A stretch of 14,935 bases of DNA from NCBI GenBank assembly GCA_031275075.1, contig JAISPI010000119.1:1-14935 (forward strand). The letters are read 5' to 3'. The notes under the pieces were generated by a model. That model was not told the origin of the DNA, searched no databases, and worked only from the letters and a program-made list of their open reading frames with translations. Every line of letters begins with the position of its first letter. Position 1 is the first letter of the stretch. Made by a program: the position numbers and the translations under genes. Below, piece after piece: positions 7,218-14,828 of the stretch. This DNA comes from Burkholderiales bacterium. GTDB lineage: Bacteria; Pseudomonadota; Gammaproteobacteria; Burkholderiales; Casimicrobiaceae.

Positions 7218-8890
7218 GGTTCTTGTCGGTAATAGAGAAAGACAAGACGATTTCCCACCAAACCGTTTTCCATTGTCGTCACATTATCTGACGGCGGCAA
7301 TGTTTCCGGTTTCCCATCCAGCAGCAGTAACGACACACCACCGTACCGGCGGGCTTCTTTTAACCAGCCCGGGAATTGCTCTGCCGAAACGAAACGTTCG
7401 GCGCTGTCGGCATAATCCAAGCCGTAACGCAGCTCTCCCTTTTTGTCGAATAAAACGATGTCGCTGCGTTTCATCTCCCAAGCCAAACCGGCGGCGATAC
7501 CGACATTGTTGCTCAAGAGGTAGCGGCTGTCGGCCAATTCAGAACGGACGCTGCTGATGAAGTATTGCGGTTGTTTGGTGGTTTTAACTTGATACGGCAC
7601 GATACTGCCCAGCACCAACCCAAACGGTAAAAGGCACAGAGCCGCCAACCACCAACACTGTACGCCACACCGGAAGCCACGACACGCCGTCCACCAGCCG
7701 ATCCCCGAATAGGCTAAAAAACTCATCAACACCAACGCGATTTTGATGCCTTCGCTTGGTTGGTACAAAGATTTCATCTGCGTCATCAACAGCCCAATGA
7801 AAATGAGGGAAGCCAATAATCCGGCAACACCATTGATTTTTCCATTGATCGCCAGCATTCGCCAGCGTCCTTGATCGATCGCTTCAATAGCAGCATGAGC
7901 CATTAGCAACGCAAGCGGTGCAAAGCAGGGAAGTATGTAGGTCGGCAATTTGCCCTTGGCAACACTGAAAAAGAAAAACGGCATCACTACCCAACACAAC
8001 AGATACGTCAGCTCCGGGCGTTCCCGGCGTTGCCGCCAGCCCTGCGTCAGCGCCGACGGCAACAGCCCCAACCAAGGCAACACGCCGGCAATCAGAATCG
8101 GCACGAAAAACCAAAAGGGGCTTTTATGTTGCGCGTTGTCAGCGGCAAAGCGTTGAACATGTTCCACCCAGAAAAAATAATGCCAATAATCCGGTTCCTT
8201 CAACGCGACCGCTATTGCCCAAGGCGCACTGATCAGCGCCGCCGCTGCAACCATTATTAGCCCATAGACGAACAATTCCTTGAAACGCTTCTGCCAAAGC
8301 ATGTACGGCGCAACCGCAATAACGGGAAGAACCAGCGCCAGAAAACCTTTGGTCATGAACGCCATCCCGCAGGCAAAACCCGTCAGAACCGCTGCAATGC
8401 TTTTCTGTTGCGCAGACGAGGCGCTGATAATCCCATAGCTTCCCGCCATCACGGCGGTCAACCACAGCGCTAACATCGGATCAAGTGTGCTGTAGGTTCC
8501 AACCGCATAAACCAAAAGACTCGACAGATAAATGATGCTGGCGACCCATGCTTTCCGGCGGTCTCTCCACAAACGCATGGCCAGCCAGAAGATCAGCGCC
8601 GCGCTCAATGCCGTACACAATGCCGACGCAAAACGTACCGAAAAATTGCTTTCGCCGAACAACCATTGGCTGATGTTGTTCAGCCAATACCCCGCTACCG
8701 GCTTCTCAAAATAACGCAGACCGAGAAATTGCGGCACGATCCAGTCGCCGTGCGCCAGCATTTCGCGGCTAATTTCGGCATAACGGGTTTCATCGGGTTG
8801 CCACAGCAGTCGGCCGTTCAACGGCAGCAAGTAGAAGATGCTAAAAAAAAGAAACAACGCCACGATTTTTAGCGGTTTCGATACGGTCAT
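7214..8890 (-). CDS. arnT: ArnT, L-Ara4N transferase to lipid A
   Basis: This GT-C fold (PMT-like) integral membrane glycosyltransferase of 558 residues moves L-Ara4N from undecaprenyl phosphate to the lipid A phosphates on the periplasmic side. E. coli ArnT has 550. The first membrane segment (about 9-24) is followed by RLLWQPDETRYAEISREM (27-44), whose Asp33-Glu34 lies in the conserved first periplasmic loop. The segments LRYFEKPVAGYW and YWHYFFWVEHVQRFA are also diagnostic. About a dozen hydrophobic stretches fill the first 430 residues, and the C-terminal 130 form a periplasmic domain. I chose the ATG at 8890 because GGGAG precedes it by seven bases and it overlaps the arnD stop as ATGA. 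A start at 8950 would add 20 residues lying within the arnD coding sequence. Confidence 0.93.
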   Translation of the reverse strand: MTVSKPLKIVALFLFFSIFYLLPLNGRLLWQPDETRYAEISREMLAHGDWIVPQFLGLRYFEKPVAGYWLNNISQWLFGESNFSVRFASALCTALSAALIFWLAMRLWRDRRKAWVASIIYLSSLLVYAVGTYSTLDPMLALWLTAVMAGSYGIISASSAQQKSIAAVLTGFACGMAFMTKGFLALVLPVIAVAPYMLWQKRFKELFVYGLIMVAAAALISAPWAIAVALKEPDYWHYFFWVEHVQRFAADNAQHKSPFWFFVPILIAGVLPWLGLLPSALTQGWRQRRERPELTYLLCWVVMPFFFFSVAKGKLPTYILPCFAPLALLMAHAAIEAIDQGRWRMLAINGKINGVAGLLASLIFIGLLMTQMKSLYQPSEGIKIALVLMSFLAYSGIGWWTACRGFRCGVQCWWLAALCLLPFGLVLGSIVPYQVKTTKQPQYFISSVRSELADSRYLLSNNVGIAAGLAWEMKRSDIVLFDKKGELRYGLDYADSAERFVSAEQFPGWLKEARRYGGVSLLLLDGKPETLPPSDNVTTMENGLVGNRLVFLYYRQEP

Positions 8891-9813
8891 GATACCGCTC
8901 CCATTTTTTCTGGCGTTGCCGATGATGCCGATTGCTGGCATCCCAACCACCCTTCCCTGCCGAGAAAGGGCATGCGCTCGATGCGTCCCAACGGCAGCGC
9001 GTCAATATTCTCGGGCAACAACTCCCCCAATGGACAAAAATGCAGATTTTCTTCCGCAGCTTGTTTCAGCAAGTTTTCAAACGCCGTCGCTTGTGACATG
9101 CCCTCGACCTCGGCGTGAATGGTGTACACCGGCGTCCCGCAATCCTGCTTTAATGCTGTCAATAAATAGTCGTTGAAACCAACCGTGTCAACGATGCTAC
9201 CGACAACTTCATCATACGTCGGCAATGTAACCGGGATTTGCACGGTTCCCGGCTGCTCTTCTATAAGAGGTCGAAATGGCGCCGTCCCGCGACAATCACT
9301 GTTATAACGGAAACGAAAGCGTTCTTTGCAAGCGATGATCCGGGTGTCGGCGCGCCAGCCGGGCGCTGCCGTGCACGCTATTTTGCGCCCCGTGATTTTT
9401 GTCAACGCATCGAGGCCGTGCTGGATTTCTTGCGTTATGCGGTCTTCAGACCAGTTGCCTACATGCGTTTGCCAACTGTAATGATCCCAGGCGTGCAAAC
9501 CGATTTCGTGTTTGGTTTCGGACACTTGTCGAATGATGTTTGCGCAAGCTTCGCCAATACGGGTTCCCGGCCAAGCCGTTCCGGCCAATAAAATATCCCA
9601 GCCATAAAGCGCGGCGGCGTTGGAGCGCAGCATCTTCCACAAGAAACGCGGTTTCAACAGACGCCACAAATGGCGCCCCATATTGTCGGGGCCGACGCTG
9701 AAAAAAAATGTGGCGCGCACCTGATGGCGCTCCAGCAGCGCCAACAACCGCGGCACGCCTTCACGGGTGCCGCGTAATGTATCGACATCAATTCGCAAAC
9801 CGATTTTTTTCAC
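8887..9813 (-). CDS. arnD: ArnD, 4-deoxy-4-formamido-L-arabinose-phosphoundecaprenol deformylase
   Basis: The 308-residue NodB-type polysaccharide deacetylase fold removes the formyl group from lipid-linked L-Ara4FN, trapping the product for flipping. Visible motifs are GLRIDVDTLRGTREGVPRLL with Asp9 and Asp11 (motif 1), LHAWDH with His107 and His111 (metal ligands, motif 2), APGWRAD at 150-156 (motif 3) and a late YTIHAEVEG. The segments VGPDNMGRHLWRL and AALYGWDILLAGTAWPG are nearly invariant in ArnD. The start is a GTG at 9813 with only a weak AGAG upstream. This is the sole operon gene not overlapping its upstream neighbour: 160 bases containing repeats separate it from arnA. Its stop overlaps the arnT ATG. 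Confidence 0.93.
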   Translation of the reverse strand: MKKIGLRIDVDTLRGTREGVPRLLALLERHQVRATFFFSVGPDNMGRHLWRLLKPRFLWKMLRSNAAALYGWDILLAGTAWPGTRIGEACANIIRQVSETKHEIGLHAWDHYSWQTHVGNWSEDRITQEIQHGLDALTKITGRKIACTAAPGWRADTRIIACKERFRFRYNSDCRGTAPFRPLIEEQPGTVQIPVTLPTYDEVVGSIVDTVGFNDYLLTALKQDCGTPVYTIHAEVEGMSQATAFENLLKQAAEENLHFCPLGELLPENIDALPLGRIERMPFLGREGWLGCQQSASSATPEKMGAVS

Positions 9814-9865
9814 AGGCGCTCTTTGAGATGGGCGCGTTTCACGATCTGACCCGCCCTCTCCCCCA

Positions 9866-9892
9866 CCCCTCTCCCGCTGGGCGGGAGAGGGG
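9866..9892. repeat. Perfect 12-bp palindrome in the arnA-arnD gap
   Basis: CCCCTCTCCCGC (9866-9877), loop TGG, then GCGGGAGAGGGG (9881-9892). A further CCCTCTCCCCC lies just to the left (9854-9864) as a third copy of one arm. The sequence resembles a C/T-rich extragenic palindrome seen between genes in many proteobacteria. There is no T run after it on the minus strand, so it is not a standard terminator. In the operon mRNA it would form a very stable hairpin between arnA and arnD. Confidence 0.75.
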
Positions 9893-9938
9893 GAAGAAAT
9901 GTGTATTTATGTAGAAACGTATCCACTTTCGACGTGCA

Positions 9939-9965
9939 GCATTTTTCACGCGGCATTTTTCACGC
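9939..9965. repeat. Short tandem repeat behind arnA
   Basis: GCATTTTTCACGC occurs twice, at 9939-9951 and 9953-9965, with a 14-base period. It lies eight bases beyond the arnA stop codon in the only sizeable gap of the operon. The function is unknown; it may be a replication slippage product. Confidence 0.6.
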
Positions 9966-9973
9966 AACAGTTT

Positions 9974-11962
9974 TCAACCAGCAGAACGCTTCGTCAAATC
10001 GGCTTCCAGCCCACGCAGGAAAAAATCCAGTGTCTCCGTCACGGTCTGTCGCATTGGCACAGTCGGTTGCCAACCGAGCAGTCGCTTGGCGTTACGAATG
10101 CTGGGCCGCCGGTGCGTCACATCCTGATAGCCTTTGCCGTAGTAATGACCGCTTTCGGTCATCTTGAAACCGGCGAACGGCGGGAAGTGGCGGCGTAGCG
10201 GATGCGCTTCGAAGCACTCAAGCAACATTTCTGCCAACTCCTTGATGCTTGCTTCGTTGTCGGGATTGCCGATATTAATGATCCGGCCGTCGCACTTTCC
10301 GTGATGGTTTTCAATGATGCGAAACAAGGCTTCGATACCATCTTTGATGTCGGTAAAGCACCGTTTTTGTGCGCCGCCATCGACCAACTGAATCGGCGAA
10401 CCTTCCACCAGATTCAGAATCAATTGCGTAATCGCCCGCGAACTTCCGATACGTGCCGCATCGAGCGAATCGAGCCGCGGCCCCATCCAGTTGAAAGGAC
10501 GAAACAGGGTAAATTTCAATCCCTCTTTAACGCCGTAAGCCCAGATGATACGATCAAGCAACTGTTTCGACACCGAGTAAATCCAGCGTTGCTTGTTAAT
10601 CGGCCCGACGATTAAACGCGAGTGGTCTTCGTCGAACTCCTTATCATCGCACATGCCGTACACTTCAGATGTCGATGGAAAGATAATGCGCTTTTTGTAT
10701 TTGACGCAATCGCGCACGATTTTCAGGTTTTCTTCAAAGTCGAGCTCGAATACCCGCAACGGATTGCGGGTGTATTCAATCGGTGTCGCAATGGCGACCA
10801 GCGGCAGCACAACGTCGCATTTTTTGATGTGATACTCGATCCACTCCGAATGGATGCTGATGTCGCCTTCGACGAAATGAAAATGCGGATTGTCCAGAAA
10901 ACGGCTGATCGCATCTGAACTGATGTCCAGTCCATAAACCTCATAGTTTTCCTGCAACAACCGTTCGGTCAGATGGTTGCCGATGAAACCGTTTGCGCCC
11001 AGGATCAGTACCCGCGTGCGCCGCTGCGGACGTGTCGATACCGCTTCGCCCAATCGGCTGTTGACGACCAGTCCCAGCTCTTCGGCCAGTCGTTCGCCTT
11101 GCGAGTAAAGGCCGCCTTCGGTTTGGCCCGTGATGATTCGCAACGCGCCTTCGCCGCAAGCTACGGTCAACGGCTGTACCGACAACACCGTTCCCGGTGC
11201 CTTCTGGTGGTCGTGCGCCTCCACTTGCGCTTCCCAAACGATAAACTTGCGGTTGCCGTTGAATGAGAAAGCGCCAGGATAAGGTTCGGTGACGGCTCGT
11301 ACCAGGTTGTAAATCTGCTGTGCCGGGTGTTGCCAGTTGATTTTGCCGCCGGCGGGCGTCCGGCGTCCGAAAACCGTGGCCTGAGCCGGATCCTGCGGCG
11401 TCAATGTGATCGCGCCACGAGCGATTTTCGGAAGCAGGTCGGTGAGCAATTCATGAGCCGTTGTGTTCAACTTTTCGTGCAGCATCAGCGCCGTATCGTT
11501 ATCGGCGATGGTGACGCGCTTCTGTCCGGCGATATCGCCGGCGTCCGCTTTCAACTCCATTCGGTGTAACGTTACGCCGGTTTCTTTCTCGCCGTGAACC
11601 AGCGCCCAGTTGACCGGCGCGCGCCCCCGATAACGCGGCAACAGCGAACCATGCAGGTTGTAGCCTCCTTTCGGAGCCAATTCCAGAATGTGGCCGCCGA
11701 TCAAATCGCGGTAGTAAAAAGAAAACAAAACGTCCGGCCGCATCGCGCGGATACGCTCGACCCATAACGGATGGTTGACGTCTTCCGGCGCGAACACCGG
11801 CAAATTCAGGTCAGCGCAAAGACGCGCCACTGAAGCGAAGAAACGGTTTTCCTGGGGATCATCGACATGCGTGAACACCGCTTCAATGTTGTAACCCGCT
11901 GCCAGCAGCGCCCTGATGCCGGTGCATCCGATATTGTGATAAGCAAACACCACCGTTTTCAT
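9974..11962 (-). CDS. arnA: ArnA, bifunctional UDP-GlcA decarboxylase / UDP-L-Ara4N formyltransferase
   Basis: This is a 662-residue cytoplasmic bifunctional enzyme (E. coli 660). The N-terminal domain (1 to about 305) formylates UDP-L-Ara4N using 10-formyl-tetrahydrofolate. Its catalytic Asn102, His104 (in GGYNLHGSLLPRYRG) and Asp140 fall at exactly the E. coli positions. The C-terminal domain (about 315-655) oxidatively decarboxylates UDP-glucuronic acid with NAD+. It shows the nucleotide-binding GANGFIG (322-328), PSTSEVYG with Ser432-Glu433, Tyr462 and Lys466 of the SDR pair, and Arg618 or Arg619 in THRRPS. These sit one residue from their E. coli counterparts, so both activities look intact. 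The ATG overlaps the arnC stop as ATGA. No ugd gene for UDP-glucuronate supply is present in the window. Confidence 0.96.
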   Translation of the reverse strand: MKTVVFAYHNIGCTGIRALLAAGYNIEAVFTHVDDPQENRFFASVARLCADLNLPVFAPEDVNHPLWVERIRAMRPDVLFSFYYRDLIGGHILELAPKGGYNLHGSLLPRYRGRAPVNWALVHGEKETGVTLHRMELKADAGDIAGQKRVTIADNDTALMLHEKLNTTAHELLTDLLPKIARGAITLTPQDPAQATVFGRRTPAGGKINWQHPAQQIYNLVRAVTEPYPGAFSFNGNRKFIVWEAQVEAHDHQKAPGTVLSVQPLTVACGEGALRIITGQTEGGLYSQGERLAEELGLVVNSRLGEAVSTRPQRRTRVLILGANGFIGNHLTERLLQENYEVYGLDISSDAISRFLDNPHFHFVEGDISIHSEWIEYHIKKCDVVLPLVAIATPIEYTRNPLRVFELDFEENLKIVRDCVKYKKRIIFPSTSEVYGMCDDKEFDEDHSRLIVGPINKQRWIYSVSKQLLDRIIWAYGVKEGLKFTLFRPFNWMGPRLDSLDAARIGSSRAITQLILNLVEGSPIQLVDGGAQKRCFTDIKDGIEALFRIIENHHGKCDGRIINIGNPDNEASIKELAEMLLECFEAHPLRRHFPPFAGFKMTESGHYYGKGYQDVTHRRPSIRNAKRLLGWQPTVPMRQTVTETLDFFLRGLEADLTKRSAG

Positions 11963-12942
11963 GCTTGATCCTTATGTTTTTTGGAGAAACGCCGCTGCCC
12001 AACCGTTTTTTGAACAAAGTAACGCGGACGGGCGCGCACATCCTGATAAATTCGCCCAATGTACTCGCCCAACAAGCCCAATCCGATGAATTGAGCGCCG
12101 ATGAAAATGAATAACAGGGAAAACAGCATGAAAACACCTTCTGCGCCCCAGTCCGGCCCAAGTGAAAAGCGTAATGCAATCAACAAAAGCGCCAGCAAGA
12201 AACCGCCGAACGCCAGCAGGCTGCCGAAAATACTGAGAATGCGCAGTGGTGTCGTTGTCAAACACGTCACGAGGTCGTACATCAAGTTGATGAGTTGCAT
12301 CAGCCCGTATTTTGAGACGCCGAACTTGCGCTCATCGTGCTGCACAGGCACTTCGATCACCCGGCTCGCAAATGTATTGGCGAGAATCGGGATGAATGTG
12401 CTCCGCTCATGGCAAGACAGCATCGCGTCGATAATCGAGCGGCGGTAGGCGCGCAACATGCAACCGTAGTCGCCCATCGGTTGGTTGGTCACTTTGCGGA
12501 TCATCAAGTTGATGAGTTTGGACGCCATCCTGCGAAACAGTGAATCCTGCCGGTTTATCCGGAGGGTTCCCACCACATCATGCCCTTGCTCGGCCGCTTC
12601 GACCAAACGCGGAATTTCTTCGGGGGGATTTTGCAAATCGGCATCAAGCGTCACAATCAAATCGCCGCGCGCCGATTTGAAACCCGCCATGATCGCCGAG
12701 TGCTGGCCATAATTTCGGTTAAGCAACACCGCCAATACGTGGCTGTTGGCAGCTTCCGCTGCTTTTGTGATGATCGTTGCCGAGGCATCGCTGCTGCCGT
12801 CGTCAACCAGAATGATTTCGTAATCCTGCTTGAGTTGGGCGCACGCAGCCTGCGTCCGCTCGATCAATGTCGGCAAGCTGTCTTCTTCATTGAAGACAGG
12901 AACGACCACTGACACGGTTTGGATGGGGTCAAATTCAAACAC
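11959..12942 (-). CDS. arnC: ArnC, undecaprenyl-phosphate L-Ara4FN transferase
   Basis: This is a family 2 glycosyltransferase of 327 residues (E. coli 322) anchored in the inner membrane. It transfers formylated L-Ara4N from UDP to undecaprenyl phosphate. From the chosen start it shows VSVVVPVFNEEDSLP, LVDDGSSD (Asp47-Asp48), the metal-binding DAD at 100-102 in TLDADLQNPPEEIPRL, and LLNRNYGQHSAIMAGF. Two C-terminal membrane helices lie at about 235-258 and 270-293, and RPRYFVQ follows. I place the start at the GTG of 12942: CTGGAG precedes it by seven bases, it aligns with the E. coli N-terminus MFEI, and it overlaps the arnB stop by eight bases. ATGs at 12960 and 12990 are in frame but would extend further into arnB without a comparable ribosome binding site. 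Confidence 0.95.
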   Translation of the reverse strand: MFEFDPIQTVSVVVPVFNEEDSLPTLIERTQAACAQLKQDYEIILVDDGSSDASATIITKAAEAANSHVLAVLLNRNYGQHSAIMAGFKSARGDLIVTLDADLQNPPEEIPRLVEAAEQGHDVVGTLRINRQDSLFRRMASKLINLMIRKVTNQPMGDYGCMLRAYRRSIIDAMLSCHERSTFIPILANTFASRVIEVPVQHDERKFGVSKYGLMQLINLMYDLVTCLTTTPLRILSIFGSLLAFGGFLLALLLIALRFSLGPDWGAEGVFMLFSLLFIFIGAQFIGLGLLGEYIGRIYQDVRARPRYFVQKTVGQRRFSKKHKDQA

Positions 12943-14086
12943 GTTGTTGCTCCAGAACATCAACCATCGCCGAGACGACGCGCTCGACATCGCTGTCGTG
13001 CATATCAGGAAACAACGGCAACGAACAAATGCACGCCGAATTCCACTCGCTGTTCGGCAGCGATAATTGCGGATAACGTTCGCGGTAATACTTCTGCGTA
13101 TGCGCCGCGCGAAAATGCAGGCCGGTGCCGATGCCGCGTTCCTTCAGTCCGCTCATCAACGCATCGCGCGTCAAGCCTCGGCACTCACGCGGATCGGTGC
13201 GGACGATGAACAAGTGCCAGGCGTGTTGATGCGGATACGCCGGAACCTTCAGCGGACGGAAAGGCAAGTCGCGCAACCGCTCCAGATAAAGCGCCGCCAA
13301 TTCGGCGCGCCGCGCATTAAGTTCCGGCAAGCGTTGCAACTGCGCCAACGCCAGCGCTGCCTGAATATCGGTCAAATTGTATTTAAAGCCCGGCTCGATC
13401 ACTTCCGCTTGCGGCTTGCGTCCTTGCTGCTCACGGTCGAAAGCGTCGAGACCCAACCCGTGAAACTTCAAGCAACGCAGTCGGTCGGCCAGCGCGTCAT
13501 CATCGGTGACGATCAAGCCGCCTTCGGCACACGTCATGTTCTTGATCGCATGAAATGAAAAAATCGCGGTACCGCAACTGCCTACCCAGCGGCTCTTGTA
13601 TCGCGCACCGACAGCATGAGCGGCATCTTCAATTACCGGAATGTTGTGCTCCTTTGCTACCGTTGTGATGGCGTCGATATCCAGCGGCGCGCCGGCGTAA
13701 TGTACCGGCACAATCGCTTTGGTGCGCGGCGTGATGGCGGCGCGAACAACGTCGGCGTTCACCATCAGCGTATCGGGATCGACATCAACCATCACCGGTT
13801 CTGCGCCCAATAAAACAATCATGTTCAGCGTCGACACCCAGGTTTGCGACGGCGTAATGACCTCATCGCCCGGGCCGATGTTCAGCGCCGCCAATGCTAC
13901 GTGCATGCCCCCGGTTGCCGAACTGACCGTAATGGCGTGGCGACAGCCCAACATCTCGCAAAATGCTGTCTCCAGTGTTTGACACTGCGGGCCGGTCGTA
14001 ACCCAGCCGGAATGCAAAACATCGGTGACGGCGGCGATTTCAGCCGCCCCGATGCTTGGTCGGGTAAAAGGCAGGAAAGATGTCAT
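12935..14086 (-). CDS. arnB: ArnB, UDP-Ara4O aminotransferase (PLP-dependent)
   Basis: The 383-residue protein of the DegT/DnrJ/EryC1 aminotransferase family converts UDP-4-keto-arabinose to UDP-L-Ara4N with glutamate as donor, in the cytoplasm. It opens with FLPFTRPSIGAAEIAAV and continues with SGWVTTGPQ. The cofactor-binding segments are SSATGGMHVALAAL, VIEDAAHAVGA (Asp154 for the pyridine nitrogen) and FSFHAIKNMTCAEGG, where Lys182 should form the Schiff base. It is the first gene of the arn operon. The ATG at 14086 has no strong Shine-Dalgarno; a GAG lies about 13 bases upstream. A TAAAAT box (minus strand, 14119-14114) sits at a suitable distance for a -10 element but lacks a convincing -35. 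I see no PmrA-type box in the 133 bases before the IS relic. Confidence 0.95.
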   Translation of the reverse strand: MTSFLPFTRPSIGAAEIAAVTDVLHSGWVTTGPQCQTLETAFCEMLGCRHAITVSSATGGMHVALAALNIGPGDEVITPSQTWVSTLNMIVLLGAEPVMVDVDPDTLMVNADVVRAAITPRTKAIVPVHYAGAPLDIDAITTVAKEHNIPVIEDAAHAVGARYKSRWVGSCGTAIFSFHAIKNMTCAEGGLIVTDDDALADRLRCLKFHGLGLDAFDREQQGRKPQAEVIEPGFKYNLTDIQAALALAQLQRLPELNARRAELAALYLERLRDLPFRPLKVPAYPHQHAWHLFIVRTDPRECRGLTRDALMSGLKERGIGTGLHFRAAHTQKYYRERYPQLSLPNSEWNSACICSLPLFPDMHDSDVERVVSAMVDVLEQQRV

Positions 14087-14176
14087 GGCAAAGGGAATTT
14101 CTCAATGGCGCTCATTTTAACAGGAGCGCCGTTGGGACAGGTGTTAGGCATCTGGGGTCAAAAATCAGAGAGCGTT

Positions 14177-14202
14177 GTCATTCTGACGAAAGCCGGAATG
14201 AC
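14177..14202. repeat. Small inverted repeat upstream of arnB
   Basis: GTCATTCTG (14177-14185) pairs with CGGAATGAC (14194-14202) with one mismatch, around ACGAAAGC. It resembles the widespread extragenic element with a GTCATTC...GAAAGC...GAATGAC pattern found in many proteobacterial genomes. It lies between the IS relic and arnB and would be part of the arn leader if transcription starts upstream of it. Confidence 0.55.
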
Positions 14203-14207
14203 GTTTT

Positions 14208-14235
14208 AAAATATAACGTTGAAGTAGATTAGCAA
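14208..14235 (-). promoter_or_regulatory. Possible hybrid promoter at the IS left end reading toward arnB
   Basis: On the minus strand TTGCTA (14235-14230, inside the IS) is followed after 16 bases by TATTTT (14213-14208, in the flank). Each matches the sigma-70 consensus at four of six positions. The placement resembles the outward promoters formed by many IS ends, but the match is modest. Confidence 0.25.
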
Positions 14236-14248
14236 TGGTGCTAATCTA
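14225..14248. repeat. Subterminal palindrome at the transposase start
   Basis: TAGATTAGCA (14225-14234), loop ATGG, TGCTAATCTA (14239-14248): a perfect 10-bp stem whose last base is the A of the transposase ATG. It could bury the start codon in read-through RNA, as in other IS elements that limit transposase made from outside transcripts. Confidence 0.7.
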
Positions 14249-14794
14249 TGAAAATGAAGCTAAGTCATTGCAAATTAAGGAAAAATACCCAAACTCGATT
14301 GCTTGAATTCTTTATGTTGGAGGTCACCGCCTGTTCGGCCGCCGATCTTCTGGGTGTCTAGGCGAATACAGCTATACTTTTCTGTCGTAAGATTCGATTC
14401 GCCAAGTCACTGCTTATTACCTGTTACGGGGCTTAGTTGAAATTTTCGATGGGCAGGTGGAACTGGGTGAAAGCTACTTCGGAGGTGTTCGCAAAGGCAA
14501 ACGGAGCCGATGGGCTGCGGGAAAAGTCGTTGTGTTTAGCATTTTGAAGCGCAAAGGCGAGGTTTACACAGCGGTGGTTTGCGATGCACGGGGAGCCCGG
14601 TTACCACTCGAAAAAAGTTGCCTTTGGGAAGGGCTATATTAATGGGATTGAAATTTTTTGAATCAAGCAAAGCGCGTTTTGAGGAAATATAATGGAATTG
14701 ATATGGAGTCCTTCCCGCTTTTTTGAAGGAATGCGAATTTCGATTCAATTATGGGACACCACGAGAACACTTTGTGTTCATGGTGTGGCTTTAA
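14248..14794 (+). pseudogene. IS1016-type transposase, multiply disrupted
   Basis: The frame starts MKMKLSHCKLRKNTQTRLLE and reads as the IS1016 transposase N-terminus for 37 codons, then meets TAG at 14359-14361. Beyond the stop it resumes with ANTAILFCRKIRF. It shifts frame near 14399 into YLLRGLVEIFDGQVELGESY and FGGVRKGKR. In that segment the family DESYFGG is GESYFGG, so the first catalytic Asp is Gly. After VVCDARGARLPL roughly 40 residues are missing, including the region expected to carry the second catalytic Asp. Then come KKVAFGKGYINGIE, a frameshift near 14658 (LNQAKRVLRKYNGIDMESFP) and another near 14722 (FLKECEFRFNYGTPREHF), ending at TAA 14792-14794. It cannot encode an active enzyme. 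Family features are recalled from known IS1016 proteins, not searched. Confidence 0.85.
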
Positions 14795-14800
14795 CTTAAT
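14772..14800 (+). promoter_or_regulatory. Possible outward promoter at the IS right end toward the lolA-like gene
   Basis: TTGTGT (14772-14777) and CTTAAT (14795-14800) are 17 bases apart, with three and four consensus matches. They would start transcription just before the ATG at 14829. This is weak evidence, listed because the IS end occupies the place where the native promoter would be. Confidence 0.2.
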
Positions 14801-14828
14801 CTACTTCAGCCCCCAAAAAACTATTTTG

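Larger units (their letters stand above)
14220..14814 (+). mobile_element. Decayed IS1016-type insertion sequence (IS1595 family)
   Basis: The terminal inverted repeats TGAAGTAGATTA (14220-14231) and TAATCTACTTCA (14797-14808) match perfectly over 12 bases. The right end continues as GCCCCC (14809-14814), giving the GGGGCTGAAGTAGATTA-like terminus I associate with IS1016. The left end lacks that outer GGGGC and is probably eroded. Between the ends lies a broken transposase. At about 595 bases the element is shorter than the roughly 700-base full copy. A perfect 10-bp hairpin (14225-14234 with 14239-14248) sits at the left end over the transposase start, and a nested hairpin (14756-14786) lies near the right end. 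No flanking target duplication is evident, as expected for an old insertion. Confidence 0.85.

Noticed and set aside
8891..8950. ArnT with 20 extra N-terminal residues
   Set aside because: The extension lies within arnD. The ATG at 8890 has GGGAG at ideal spacing and the ATGA overlap seen at other operon junctions.
12943..12990. Longer ArnC starting at the ATG of 12990 or 12960
   Set aside because: These starts lie deeper inside arnB and lack a good ribosome binding site. GTG at 12942 has CTGGAG at seven bases and matches the known ArnC N-terminus.
14087..14219. PmrA- or PhoP-type operator upstream of arnB
   Set aside because: I looked for a TTTAAG-like direct repeat and a TGTTTA-like repeat in the leader and found none convincing. 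Control by these regulators cannot be claimed.
14536..14748. Minus-strand 70-codon frame in the IS relic
   Set aside because: It is antisense to recognisable transposase segments and has no signal of its own.
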